A program made the translations under genes and the position numbers. From contig NZ_SZZM01000001.1 in the NCBI RefSeq assembly GCF_005281615.1, positions 272 through 64,271 of the forward strand: 64,000 nt of DNA. Direction: 5' to 3'. Positions 42,223 to 51,176 of the stretch are shown here, one piece after another; the stretch's first letter is position 1, and each line of letters begins with the position of its first letter. Source of the DNA: Rhodoligotrophos defluvii. Lineage in GTDB: Bacteria > Pseudomonadota > Alphaproteobacteria > Rhizobiales > Im1. The notes beneath the pieces are model-generated. The model did no database searches. It had not been told where the DNA came from and saw nothing but the letters and a program-made list of their open reading frames with translations.

Positions 42223-42498
42223 ATGGTTGGTCCCATGCGTTCGCGGGTCAGTTATGTGATCGGACCCGATGGCAGTCCACTCACCATTGCGGATCTCCCG
42301 CCACCGAATACACGACGTTGGGTGATCCGGCGCAAAGCCGAGGTCGTGGCTGCCGTTCGCGGCGGCCTTCTGAGCATCGAGGATGCCTGCAACCGCTATC
42401 GTCTCACGGTCGAGGAATTCCTGAGCTGGCAACGATCCATCGACCGCCACGGTCTGCCGGGCTTGCGGGCAACACGCATCCAGCAATATCGCGGCTGA
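42223..42498 (+). CDS. sciP: CtrA inhibitor SciP (DUF1153)
   Basis: 91 residues. 'YVIGPDGSPLTIADLPPPNT' and 'RWVIRRKAEVVAAVRGGLLS' followed by 'YRLTVEEFLSWQ' are nearly invariant in SciP. It is a helix-turn-helix protein that binds CtrA at its target promoters and blocks transcription in the swarmer phase of Caulobacter. An in-frame ATG four codons later is possible. It lies 1.2 kb before ctrA on the same strand with fliJ on the opposite strand between. Confidence 0.95.
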   Translation: MVGPMRSRVSYVIGPDGSPLTIADLPPPNTRRWVIRRKAEVVAAVRGGLLSIEDACNRYRLTVEEFLSWQRSIDRHGLPGLRATRIQQYRG

Positions 42499-42911
42499 CC
42501 TCGCGGGCCGCAGCTCCCCCACCCGTCAATCTCGCTTGCTTTATTGAAAAGTCCATAGCGAGGCCGCCCCCACTCTTGGGCGCGCGGTTCGACCAAGTCA
42601 CATCATCACCGCGCTCCTTGCCGGACGCGCCGAATTTGCTCCCGCCTCATGGAACAGGTGCAAACGTTCGATCAAGCTGCTGATTTGCTGAAAAGATCGG
42701 CTCGCCGACAAGGCGGGAAGGCTTGCGGCATGGCCGCCATTGCCAAGGTGCTGTCGAAGCGTTGCTCGCTTCGTGGCACCGTCATCTGGGAAGCCGGTTC
42801 TGCGCGGCGCTCTGTGGGGTCCTACTGGGTAGGCCCGCCCCTGTCATGAGCGGATGACGGCTTACCGGATGGCGGCGGTCTAAGGGTCGTTTTGCTCAAC
42901 GGCGGCCTTGG
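42499..42911. other. Gap between sciP and fliJ
   Basis: About 410 bases between two convergent genes. The longest frame gives a composition I do not find convincing and it has no homology that I recognise. No hairpin with T-run is obvious. Confidence 0.4.
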
Positions 42912-43301
42912 TCAACGGCGCAATTCAACCCGGCGTGCCTCTTCGCGGCCACCATGCTGACGGCGCATGTCGCCGTCCTTCTCGATCAGCAGTTCCAGCT
43001 TGCGCAGCTCCGCCAGCTCCTGGTCGAGGCTCTCTTTGGCCTCCTTGAGCTGCTCACGCAGATCCTCGATGGACTTGTTGAGGTTCTCGCGGCGGATCAT
43101 CGCCGCACGCGCCGCTGTGGGATAGTTGAAATGGTTGGGATCGCTGACCCCTGTGCGCTCTTCTTCCGCCTTGATCTGGTAGGCCAGCTCCAGCTGCTTG
43201 CGCTCGAAATCCGCGATCATCATTTCGAGGTCTGCGGCTTGCACGCGTTTCTCTTCGACCCGAAACCTCTGCAGTCGTACAATCCCATCTCGTGAACGCA
43301 T
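42912..43301 (-). CDS. fliJ: Flagellar export protein FliJ
   Basis: 129 residues, almost entirely heptad coiled coil: 'MRSRDGIVRLQRFRVEEKRV' start, 'DPNHFNYPTAARAAMIRREN' in the middle, charged end. This matches alphaproteobacterial FliJ, the soluble stalk of the flagellar ATPase FliI that helps hand over export substrates. fliI is not in the window; in many Rhizobiales it lies next to fliJ, so here the gene is detached or fliI lies elsewhere. It is divergent from ctrA. Confidence 0.82.
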   Translation of the reverse strand: MRSRDGIVRLQRFRVEEKRVQAADLEMMIADFERKQLELAYQIKAEEERTGVSDPNHFNYPTAARAAMIRRENLNKSIEDLREQLKEAKESLDQELAELRKLELLIEKDGDMRRQHGGREEARRVELRR

Positions 43302-43750
43302 TTCATACCCCGTTACAAACTCATCGGCTTCGCCACGCGGCAGCCAGCCGGCGGCGACGCCGATGATGCGTACTCCTCGTGCTCCCCCACCAGATACTCT
43401 TCATCTCAATGCGAGAATCGCGTATGGAGAAGAGTCTCGGTCGATCTTGATCTTGATCCAGAGCGCTTAAGGCTCGGTAAATCGGGGGAGATTTGCGAAT
43501 CATCCGGATCGACGGCGACGCCGCGGCTCGTTCAATCGGGTTTCTTTGCAGATAAATGGCCGCCCAGTCGGGAGTTTGTGATGCACTTCGAGAGCAGTTT
43601 TGCTACCGCCCAGTGGCTCCCGGCATCCTTAGACTTTGTTAACCACTTATCGCGTAACTTAACCATCGGCGTTAACCGGTAGGTTAGAAGCGCTTTGGAA
43701 CGATATCCGGAGCGCCAACCCGTCTCGGGCAAGGTTGAGAGGGGAATCGA
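43302..43750. promoter_or_regulatory. ctrA/fliJ regulatory region with CtrA and GANTC sites
   Basis: Three TTAACC elements lie at 43639, 43659 (as TTAACCAT) and 43672, within 110 bases before ctrA. TTAACCAT and TTAA pairs are CtrA-binding motifs, so autoregulation is likely. GAATC at 43497-43501 and 43744-43748 and GAGTC at 43755-43759 are GANTC sites for CcrM methylation, which times ctrA transcription in Caulobacter. No gene is seen in the gap. Confidence 0.65.
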
Positions 43751-44458
43751 ATGAGAGTCCTTCTGATCGAGGACGATACTGCAACAGCGCAGAGCATCGA
43801 GCTGATGCTGAAGTCGGAAGGCTTCAACGTCTACACCACCGATCTCGGCGAGGAAGGTGTCGATCTCGGCAAATTGTATGACTACGATATTATTTTGCTT
43901 GATCTCAACCTGCCGGACATGAGCGGTTACGAAGTGCTCAAGTCCTTGCGGGTAAGCCGGGTCAATACTCCGATCTTGATCCTGTCGGGCCTTGCAGGCA
44001 TCGAAGACAAGGTTCGCGGACTTGGGATCGGCGCTGACGATTACATGACGAAGCCGTTCCACAAGGATGAGCTTGTCGCGCGGATTCACGCGGTCGTCCG
44101 GCGGTCCAAGGGGCATGCGCAATCGGTCATCCAGACCGGCGACCTGCGCGTGAACCTCGATACCAAGACCGTGGAGGTGAACGGCCAGCGCGTGCATCTG
44201 ACCGGCAAGGAATACCAGATGCTGGAGCTGCTCAGCCTGCGCAAGGGAACCACGCTGACCAAGGAGATGTTCCTGAACCATCTCTATGGCGGCATGGACG
44301 AGCCGGAGCTGAAGATCATCGACGTGTTCGTCTGCAAGCTGCGCAAGAAACTGGCAGCGGCAACGGGTGGCCGCCATCACATCGAAACGGTGTGGGGACG
44401 CGGCTATGTCCTTCGCGATCCGGTGAACGACGAAGCCGACACGCGCGCTTCCGCCTGA
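43751..44458 (+). CDS. ctrA: Cell-cycle response regulator CtrA
   Basis: 235 residues. Receiver domain with 'LLIEDDTAT' and phosphoacceptor Asp51 ('[18 protein letters not shown]'), then an OmpR-type winged helix with '[18 protein letters not shown]' and '[13 protein letters not shown]'. It is the master regulator of the alphaproteobacterial cell cycle and flagellar genes. The ATG follows AGAGGGG. In Caulobacter the C-terminal Ala pair directs ClpXP proteolysis; here the end is Ala-Ser-Ala. sciP and chpT, which act on CtrA, are adjacent. Confidence 0.98.
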   Translation: MRVLLIEDDTATAQSIELMLKSEGFNVYTTDLGEEGVDLGKLYDYDIILLDLNLPDMSGYEVLKSLRVSRVNTPILILSGLAGIEDKVRGLGIGADDYMTKPFHKDELVARIHAVVRRSKGHAQSVIQTGDLRVNLDTKTVEVNGQRVHLTGKEYQMLELLSLRKGTTLTKEMFLNHLYGGMDEPELKIIDVFVCKLRKKLAAATGGRHHIETVWGRGYVLRDPVNDEADTRASA

Positions 44459-44475
44459 CGGCCGTCAGCACACCA

Positions 44476-44526
44476 GAGCATCGCATTCTGGCAGGGAGCG
44501 CGGGGGCGCTCGCCTGCCAGATGCTC
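44476..44526. repeat. Long interrupted hairpin after ctrA
   Basis: Nested arms GAGCAT/ATGCTC, CTGGCAG/CTGCCAG and GAGCGC/GCGCTC span 44476-44526 in a single symmetrical stem. No T-run follows, so it is not a classical terminator; it may stabilise the mRNA 3' end or be a repeat element. Confidence 0.6.
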
Positions 44527-44550
44527 TTCCGGCGCCCCTATAACCCATGG

Positions 44551-44605
44551 CGTGATCCCGAAAGTGGGGACCGGGCTTTCGGGAAAGATCATCCTCAAGC
44601 AAAGG
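44551..44605. repeat. Rhizobiales intergenic palindromic repeat
   Basis: GATCCCGAAAG...CTTTCGGGAAAGATC with 8-base perfect arms at 44557-44564 and 44576-44583. Very similar GATC-CCGAAAG-type palindromes occur many times between genes in Rhizobiales genomes, from memory. It lies between the convergent ctrA and chpT genes. Confidence 0.65.
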
Positions 44606-44644
44606 ATTAGGCGGGATGGCGATTCAAAGACAAGTCATCCCGCT

Positions 44645-45328
44645 CTAAGGCTCGGCTCCAAGCTTCGCGTCGGCGACGGTCTCCCGATCCCGCGAGCGGT
44701 CAGGGCGCGCTGTGACCATAAAGGTCGTGCCCTCGAGCCGCATGTCGAGCGAGCAGCCGATCTCCTCCGCGATGCGCATGGCGTAGTAGACCTGCACGAG
44801 GCGGGGGTCGATCTCCTCGACCGGCACTTCGCCTTGAAACAGACGCAGCGGCTTCTCCGGCAGCTTGGCGCCCTCCCCTTCCGCAATGGCCGCGAATTCG
44901 TCGCCATCAAGCCGGACCGTCACCTGGCCGCCCCGCGGAATGCCCAAGAGCGCCACCATGAGCAGGTTCAGCAGCAGCTTCGCTTCTGCCTTGGGCCGCG
45001 TTTCCCGTGGCGCATCCCAGGCGAGCTTCACCTTCTCCTCGCCAATGAAGCCGCGGGCAACCTCTTCCGCCTCCGTTAGATCGAGATAGGCGCCGGCCGA
45101 GCCGGACGCGCCGAAGGCCATGCGACAGAACCGAAGCTTGGCGCTGGCGGTTTTGGCCGAGCGGCGGATGAGGTCCAGCGCGATTTCCTTCATCGCCTCA
45201 TCGTCCTCGTCATCGAGGACTTCGAGCCCGTTGGTGATCGCCCCGACCGGAGAAATGATGTCGTGACACACCCGACTGCACAGGAGCGCCGCCAGGTCCA
45301 GGTCACTCAGCAATGGCTTGTCGGACAT
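44645..45328 (-). CDS. chpT: Histidine phosphotransferase ChpT
   Basis: 227 residues. The phosphorylated His is in 'SRVCHDIISPVGAITNGLEV', a dimerization and phosphotransfer helix like that of histidine kinases but with no functional ATP-binding part, which is the ChpT layout. In Caulobacter ChpT passes phosphate from CckA to CtrA and CpdR. The position next to ctrA supports the assignment. The C-terminal part is a degenerate ATPase-like fold ('LLLNLLMVALLGIPRGGQVT'). Confidence 0.93.
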   Translation of the reverse strand: MSDKPLLSDLDLAALLCSRVCHDIISPVGAITNGLEVLDDEDDEAMKEIALDLIRRSAKTASAKLRFCRMAFGASGSAGAYLDLTEAEEVARGFIGEEKVKLAWDAPRETRPKAEAKLLLNLLMVALLGIPRGGQVTVRLDGDEFAAIAEGEGAKLPEKPLRLFQGEVPVEEIDPRLVQVYYAMRIAEEIGCSLDMRLEGTTFMVTARPDRSRDRETVADAKLGAEP

Positions 45329-45547
45329 CGCATTTCCTTCCGAGCGTCAGAATCAAGGGCTTGCGTCTGCTTCCCCTGATACACGGCACCTTGCCTCATG
45401 CCAACCCAAGCGGGCACCCCTGCTGGCAATGCTTGACCAATGCCGCCGTTTTCGCACCGTCACGCTTTTCCCCGGCCAAGCAGTGCCGCTCCGCCGGAAA
45501 ATGCTTTAGAGACAACGAGGACGTCATCCGAAGGGATCCACCAGTTC

Positions 45548-46375
<828 letters not shown>

Positions 46376-46618
46376 CGGTTTGGAAGGCCCCCCGGAGTTA
46401 CACTTCGGTAATGATGCCCGCCTGGGGCTCGGCGGAGCATTCGCGTCTCAACATCGCCAAAGACGTCGGGAATATGGCGCGTGAGATGGCAGACTGGCAA
46501 CGGAGGTGGGCGGTTGACCGGGTCGGGGGAACTGCAGCAGCCGGGCTGAACGCGGGCAATCGGTCAGAGATGCCGGTTCCGGGGAGGCAGGCGCAGTTGG
46601 AGCCTGAGTGGGAACATC

Positions 46619-47236
46619 ATGATGAAGTCGTTTCGCAAGAGCGTTAGATCCAACATCGTGGCCGCGTTCTATGGGGTTGTGCTCGGCCTTTTGGCCGCGG
46701 CGGTGACCCCGGCCCCGGCCATCTCGCAGACCGCAGGGCAAAATCCTGCAGGCCAGCACTACAGCTCCCGGGAAATCATTGATGCCGGGCACCAGTTCTT
46801 TGGCACCACCACGGCAGGGTTCGCCGACGTGATCGAACGTGTCTTCGCCGATTCCGGCCAACCCGCCGCCTATATCGTTGGCCAGGAGGCGGCCGGGGCC
46901 TTCTTCGGCGGGCTGCGCTATGGCGAAGGCACGATGTATTTCAAGAACGGCGGCAGCTACAAGGTCTACTGGCAGGGGCCGTCGATTGGTTTCGATTTCG
47001 GCGGCAATGGGTCGCGCGTGATGACGCTGGTGTACAACATCGCCTCGCCGAACCAGATCTACAACCGGTTCATCGGCGTTGAGGGATCTGCCTACATCAT
47101 CGGCGGCTTCGGCGTGAACTACCAGCAAAACCAGAACATCCGCCTTGCGCCGATCCGCACCGGGGTGGGCGCGCGGCTGGGTGCCAATGTGGGCTATCTC
47201 AAGTACACGCCTGAGCCCACGTGGAACCCGTTCTGA
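46619..47236 (+). CDS. eipA: EipA family envelope protein (DUF1134)
   Basis: 205 residues with a signal peptide ('VAAFYGVVLGLLAAAVTPAP' then 'AISQTAG'). The conserved body 'GHQFFGTTTAGFADVIERVF', 'GQEAAGAFFGGLRYGEGTMY' and 'YWQGPSIGFDFGGNGSRVM' is DUF1134. EipA of Brucella is a periplasmic protein needed for envelope integrity. Two ATGs are adjacent at the start (46619 and 46622). Confidence 0.88.
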   Translation: MMKSFRKSVRSNIVAAFYGVVLGLLAAAVTPAPAISQTAGQNPAGQHYSSREIIDAGHQFFGTTTAGFADVIERVFADSGQPAAYIVGQEAAGAFFGGLRYGEGTMYFKNGGSYKVYWQGPSIGFDFGGNGSRVMTLVYNIASPNQIYNRFIGVEGSAYIIGGFGVNYQQNQNIRLAPIRTGVGARLGANVGYLKYTPEPTWNPF

Positions 47237-47423
47237 TGTGCGTGCGTAATGTGAACGAGAGCAGCATTCTCATAACGGGTTCGACGCGATAAGCTTGCCT
47301 GGACGTGCATAGGGGTTTAATTGCTGCCGGCGAGTTCGCGACGAGAGCGGAAATCTCAATGCCCGAGCTGTCTCCGTCAGCCGACGGAACGCTCGTGAGC
47401 CGGGAAAGAGAGCGCAGATCTTG

Positions 47424-48461
47424 ATGGTCTATCTCGAGTCGATCATGTTGATCGCTCTGGGGTTTGTCCTCGCAAGCCTCATCGCGCTGTTCATGCTGCG
47501 CCTCGTCTGGCATCACGGCGAGCGGGTGGGGCGGCGCCGGGTTCAGCAGCAGTTTCCGACCACCAGCGAAGAGCTGCGGGCGGATCGGGCCAGGCTGCGC
47601 GCCGAGAATGCCATGCTGGTTCGGCGGCACGAGATGCGCATCCAAGACTACAAGTTGCTGCTCCATGAGCGGCATCGCGATTTTGCGGATGCGCGGGCAC
47701 AGATCGAGACGCTCACGCAGGAGCTTCGCCAGCGGGAAGACCAGATTACCAAGCTGCGCGCCGGCCGCAGCCCGCTTGAAGAAGAGCTCGCGGAACGTAC
47801 CGCCGCCCTACAGGCGCTGCAGCGGAGCGCGCGGGAATACCTGGATCAGATCCAGCGGCTGTCTCGGGAACTTGAAGCCGCACACGAGACGATCCGAGAC
47901 CGCGACAGGCAGATCGACCAGCTGGAGCAAAAGCTGGCAGACGTGCCGGCCGCCTCGGCTGGGGACGTGCCGGCCGCCTCGGCGGCGGTCCTTCCCTTCG
48001 CGAAGGCGAACGGCAGCGGCGAGCCTCATCATCTTCCCACCGGGCCGAGTGATCAAAAGCCCGACGTGGTGCCTGCAATCCTCTCGCTTCGGGAAGAACC
48101 GGAGGAGCATGGGGTGCAAGGCAAGCCCATCGCGGCGAAGAAGACCGCAAATGGCGAGCAGAGCGCCGAGGCCGCTGCGGGCCGGGAGCCTCATGGTGCG
48201 GAGTTGACCGGGTCAGGGGAAGCCAAGGCAGAATCCTCTGCAACGGAGCCCCTTTCGCCGCTGCCCAATGCCGCCGCACGCGAAAAGAACGGGGCGGCCC
48301 CCGCGGATAGCGTCGACGCTTCCGAGCCAAAGCTCGAAGATGCCGTGGCAGCTGAGGGCCGCAACCCGCTCGGCAAACTGCGTGCGGCCAAGAAGCGCCG
48401 GTCGGGCCGCGGGGCGGCCCCCGCCGCCCGGGACTCCAACGTCGCCAAGCTGGTTCAATAG
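47424..48461 (+). CDS. Membrane-anchored coiled-coil protein, unknown
   Basis: 345 residues from the ATG at 47424. One N-terminal helix ('SIMLIALGFVLASLIALFML'), then a long coiled coil to about residue 175 ('ELRADRARLRAENAMLVRRH', 'EEELAERTAALQALQRSARE'), then an Ala/Pro/Glu-rich disordered tail and a basic end. A tandem duplication, 'DVPAASAGDVPAASAA', lies near 172-188, with 20 identical bases repeated. I recall similar proteins near the ctrA region in other Rhizobiales but know no function. A role at the cell envelope or division site would be a guess. Confidence 0.7.
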   Translation: MVYLESIMLIALGFVLASLIALFMLRLVWHHGERVGRRRVQQQFPTTSEELRADRARLRAENAMLVRRHEMRIQDYKLLLHERHRDFADARAQIETLTQELRQREDQITKLRAGRSPLEEELAERTAALQALQRSAREYLDQIQRLSRELEAAHETIRDRDRQIDQLEQKLADVPAASAGDVPAASAAVLPFAKANGSGEPHHLPTGPSDQKPDVVPAILSLREEPEEHGVQGKPIAAKKTANGEQSAEAAAGREPHGAELTGSGEAKAESSATEPLSPLPNAAAREKNGAAPADSVDASEPKLEDAVAAEGRNPLGKLRAAKKRRSGRGAAPAARDSNVAKLVQ

Positions 48462-48529
48462 CGCCTCTCTCGAAGCAACCATTCATCGCCTGTGGCGTTT
48501 TGTGGGTCGCGGATGGAGGGCGGTAGGCC

Positions 48530-49606
48530 TTGGAGGCGTCGAAGGCGAAGAGATCTGGCGGTCCGGCAGTCCACGGTGCTCTGGACCTGCCTGCCGTAAC
48601 TGTCGAGAGCTATAATCTCGAGATCAAGGACGGGGATGCGTTCATTGGCGATCACGTGAGCGGACGGGCATTTCGCGCCCAGCTCGACGAGGCGCGCCGG
48701 GCGATCGCCAAGCACGGCAAGGACCCGCTAGGGGACGAGCCGAGCATCGCCTTGAGCAAGAAGACGCTCGACAAGATGGTGACCGAGGGGGACCCGAAGG
48801 CCGCGAGCATCATTATCGGCACGATATCCGAGTTCGGCGAAAACCTGGCCCATGTGGTGCGTCGGTTCCGGCGCCGGAAGGACTGGCGCAAAGTCACTGC
48901 GATCGTGGTGGGTGGCGGGCTGCGCCAGAGCCGGGTCGGGGAGCTCATCATCGGGCGCGCCGCCATGATCCTGCAGAGCGAAGGCGAACCGGTCGATCTC
49001 ATGCCGATCGCCCAGCACCCGGACAAGGCGGGGCTGATCGGGGCCGTTCAGCTTGCGCCGCGCTGGATGTTCGAGGGGTTCGACAGCATATTGGCGGTCG
49101 ACGTGGGCGGCTCCAACATCCGTTGCGGGCTCGTGACCCTGAACCGGAAGAAAGCCGCGGATCTTTCGGAGGCCAAGGTGCACCATCTGGAGCTTTGGCG
49201 GCATGCAAATGACGATCCGAGCCGGGACGAGGCTGTGGACCGCATGATCGCCATGCTGAAGTCGCTGATCAAGCTGGCCGAGCGGGAGAAACAGAAATTG
49301 GCGCCGGTCATCGGCATCGGCTGTCCGGGCGTGATCACGCCGGAAGGAAGGATCGAGCGGGGCGGACAGAACCTGCCCGGCAATTGGGAAGCGGGCCGCT
49401 TCAACCTACCCGAGATCGTCCAGGCGGCCATTCCCACCATCGGCGAGCACCCGCCCTATGTCATCATGCACAATGACGCGGTAATCCAGGGGCTAAGCCA
49501 GGCCCCGTTCCTGCGCGATGCCAAGCACTGGGGCGTGCTGACCATGGGAACGGGCCTGGGAAATGCCGCATTCACGACAAAGGAGGCCAACGGCGAGAAG
49601 GATTGA
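48530..49606 (+). CDS. ROK-like sugar kinase protein, apparently circularly permuted
   Basis: 358 residues, TTG start after GGAGGG. The second half starts with the phosphate-binding motif 'ILAVDVGGSNIRCGLV' (about 186-201) and continues with 'VIGIGCPGVITPEGRI', 'HNDAVIQG' and 'LTMGTGLGNAAF', then ends. In ordinary ROK kinases these motifs form the first half. The first half here contains 'GDPKAASIIIGTISEFGENL', 'AIVVGGGLRQSRVGE' and 'DKAGLIGAVQLAP', which normally form the C-terminal end. The zinc motif CxCGxxGC is absent. The substrate is unknown; it may act as a sugar kinase or a non-catalytic sensor. Confidence 0.7.
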   Translation: MEASKAKRSGGPAVHGALDLPAVTVESYNLEIKDGDAFIGDHVSGRAFRAQLDEARRAIAKHGKDPLGDEPSIALSKKTLDKMVTEGDPKAASIIIGTISEFGENLAHVVRRFRRRKDWRKVTAIVVGGGLRQSRVGELIIGRAAMILQSEGEPVDLMPIAQHPDKAGLIGAVQLAPRWMFEGFDSILAVDVGGSNIRCGLVTLNRKKAADLSEAKVHHLELWRHANDDPSRDEAVDRMIAMLKSLIKLAEREKQKLAPVIGIGCPGVITPEGRIERGGQNLPGNWEAGRFNLPEIVQAAIPTIGEHPPYVIMHNDAVIQGLSQAPFLRDAKHWGVLTMGTGLGNAAFTTKEANGEKD

Positions 49607-49626
49607 GCTGCGCGCCGAGACCTCCG

Positions 49627-49839
49627 TTACGCACCGAGCTTGAAGCGCCGCTCGATTTCACGCTCGGCGCTGTCCGTCAACACGTCGCCATTGAGGTGAA
49701 GCATGCGCGCGATTTCACGATCCGCCTGGCGCTGGCGGCTGGTCAGGATCGCTTGATACACGCGGCGCAAGAACCTGAGCGCCGCAGACTTTTCCCTTTC
49801 GCGAGAAACGGGAAAAGCGGTTGAAGCTGCTGATTTCAT
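49627..49839 (-). CDS. DUF1127-like small protein
   Basis: 70 residues, basic and helical. 'RFLRRVYQAILTSRQRQADR' and 'EIARMLHLNGDVLTDSAERE' are similar to DUF1127 proteins, which bind RNA or metal and affect phosphate and carbon metabolism in some Rhizobiales. The family core Cys/Arg pattern is only partly visible, so this is a tentative assignment. It is convergent with the ROK-like gene. Confidence 0.55.
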   Translation of the reverse strand: MKSAASTAFPVSREREKSAALRFLRRVYQAILTSRQRQADREIARMLHLNGDVLTDSAEREIERRFKLGA

Positions 49840-50270
49840 CGGTCTCGTCCTCGGTGTCCGATCTCACATTTACTGCTCCCTATATAGGCTAGATGTTGCA
49901 ATGCAGCATTATGGAATCGCAGCAATGGTGCCATGCACAATACGCATGCCTTTCCAAATAGTGTTGAAATTGTCACGGCTTGTAGATCAATTCGCCAAAA
50001 GCCGCTCGTCTTTGCATAAAAATTAACCAGATAATCTGAATGCGCCGCACAAAACGAAACCAGAAATCCTCGCGAAAGCATATCGGTGCTTTGCTGCGAT
50101 GGCGGATCGAGAGCGCCGGAACGCTTGTGCCCCTCACCTCGTTTCTCGCAAAGCGGGAGACGTTGACAGGCACTGGCGGGCCGTCAAATCATGGCTGACG
50201 ACAGGTGCCGCGGTGTGCTCTCGGGCGGTCACGACCGCCGGCGGCAGGCGCTTCGGAGGGTGAAGGCATC
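49840..50270. other. AT-rich gap, probable divergent promoters
   Basis: About 430 bases between divergent small genes. The part 49860-50060 is AT-rich for this genome and contains no gene. Promoters for the 49839 gene and the DUF2934 gene must lie here. I see no clear operator. Confidence 0.45.
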
Positions 50271-50711
50271 ATGACACGCGACAGGGATCGGCAAGAGAAG
50301 ATCAGACAACGTGCCTACGCGATCTGGGAAGCGGAAGGCCGCCCCCACAACCGGGACAGGGAGCACTGGCTCCAGGCCGAAAACGAGGTCATGGGCCATG
50401 CCGGCGCACGGAGCGCCACCCGCAGGCCCAGCAAGTCGCCTGGCGAGGAGGCAAGCGCCGCAACCGGCCGGTCAGGCGCCGCCCGGCCCGCAACCAAGAG
50501 ACCCGATGTGAGCGCGAAGGCCAAGGCTACTCCGGCGACAACCAAGCGGAAGGCCAGCCCCGCAGAAGCCAGCCCCGCGAACACCGCGCCATCCGCGGCC
50601 AAAGGTTCGAGCTCGCGAGGCAAGGCCAAGCCGGCCGCGGCCGGCGCGGCTCCTGAGAAACCCAGCGGCCGTAACAGCCGCAGATCCACGCAACCTCCGT
50701 CAGGAGGCTGA
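50271..50711 (+). CDS. DUF2934 protein with disordered tail
   Basis: 146 residues from the ATG at 50271. The first 45 residues, 'KIRQRAYAIWEAEGRPHNRD' then 'EHWLQAENEV', form the DUF2934 domain. The rest is low-complexity Ala/Lys/Pro/Ser, probably disordered and DNA- or protein-binding. The domain is common in Rhizobiales and its function is not known. Confidence 0.8.
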   Translation: MTRDRDRQEKIRQRAYAIWEAEGRPHNRDREHWLQAENEVMGHAGARSATRRPSKSPGEEASAATGRSGAARPATKRPDVSAKAKATPATTKRKASPAEASPANTAPSAAKGSSSRGKAKPAAAGAAPEKPSGRNSRRSTQPPSGG

Positions 50712-50846
50712 TGCCGCCGCGGTGCAGCACGCCCCTTGCGCGATGCACCGGATGGCACTATCAGCGACGATTTGAGCGTGGTCGACGCGCATTGCCTTTC
50801 CGCGCCTGCTTGCCCGAGCCTTCGGCCGGATCAGCACGAGGACATC

Positions 50847-51167
50847 ATGGCTTGGGTTTACCTGGTCGTCGCCGGACTGTTCGAAGTGGTCTGGGCCTTT
50901 TCGATGAAGGCATCCGAAGGCTTCACCAAGCCTCTGCAGACGACCGTCACCCTCATTACCATGGTGATCAGCTTCGGGTTGCTGGCCATCGCCATGCGGT
51001 CCCTGCCCCTGGGCACCGCATATGCTACCTGGACCGGTATCGGCGCTATCGGCGCCTTCATCGTCGGGGTCATCGTGCTGGGAGAGGAAGCCAGCTTGTT
51101 GCGGCTGGCTAGCGCCGGGCTGATCCTCGCCGGCATTGTGGGCCTCAAGATCAGCGCGGACAGCTGA
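50847..51167 (+). CDS. sugE: SMR exporter, SugE/Gdx type
   Basis: 106 residues, four helices. 'MAWVYLVVAGLFEVVWAFSM' includes the conserved Glu of the substrate site (Glu13), and 'KASEGFTKPL' resembles the SugE/Gdx loop rather than EmrE. Gdx proteins export guanidinium in exchange for protons. No guanidine riboswitch is evident upstream. The ATG at 50847 is chosen because it gives the exact family length. It is convergent with the GGDEF gene, with nine bases between stops. Confidence 0.85.
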   Translation: MAWVYLVVAGLFEVVWAFSMKASEGFTKPLQTTVTLITMVISFGLLAIAMRSLPLGTAYATWTGIGAIGAFIVGVIVLGEEASLLRLASAGLILAGIVGLKISADS

Positions 51168-51176
51168 AAAGGTGAG

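Noticed and set aside
42649-42849. A 66-residue plus-strand frame between sciP and fliJ
   Set aside because: No ribosome site, no recognisable motif and poor composition.
50712-50846. Guanidine riboswitch before the SugE/Gdx gene
   Set aside because: No paired hairpins with the conserved ACGR loops or other guanidine aptamer features were seen.
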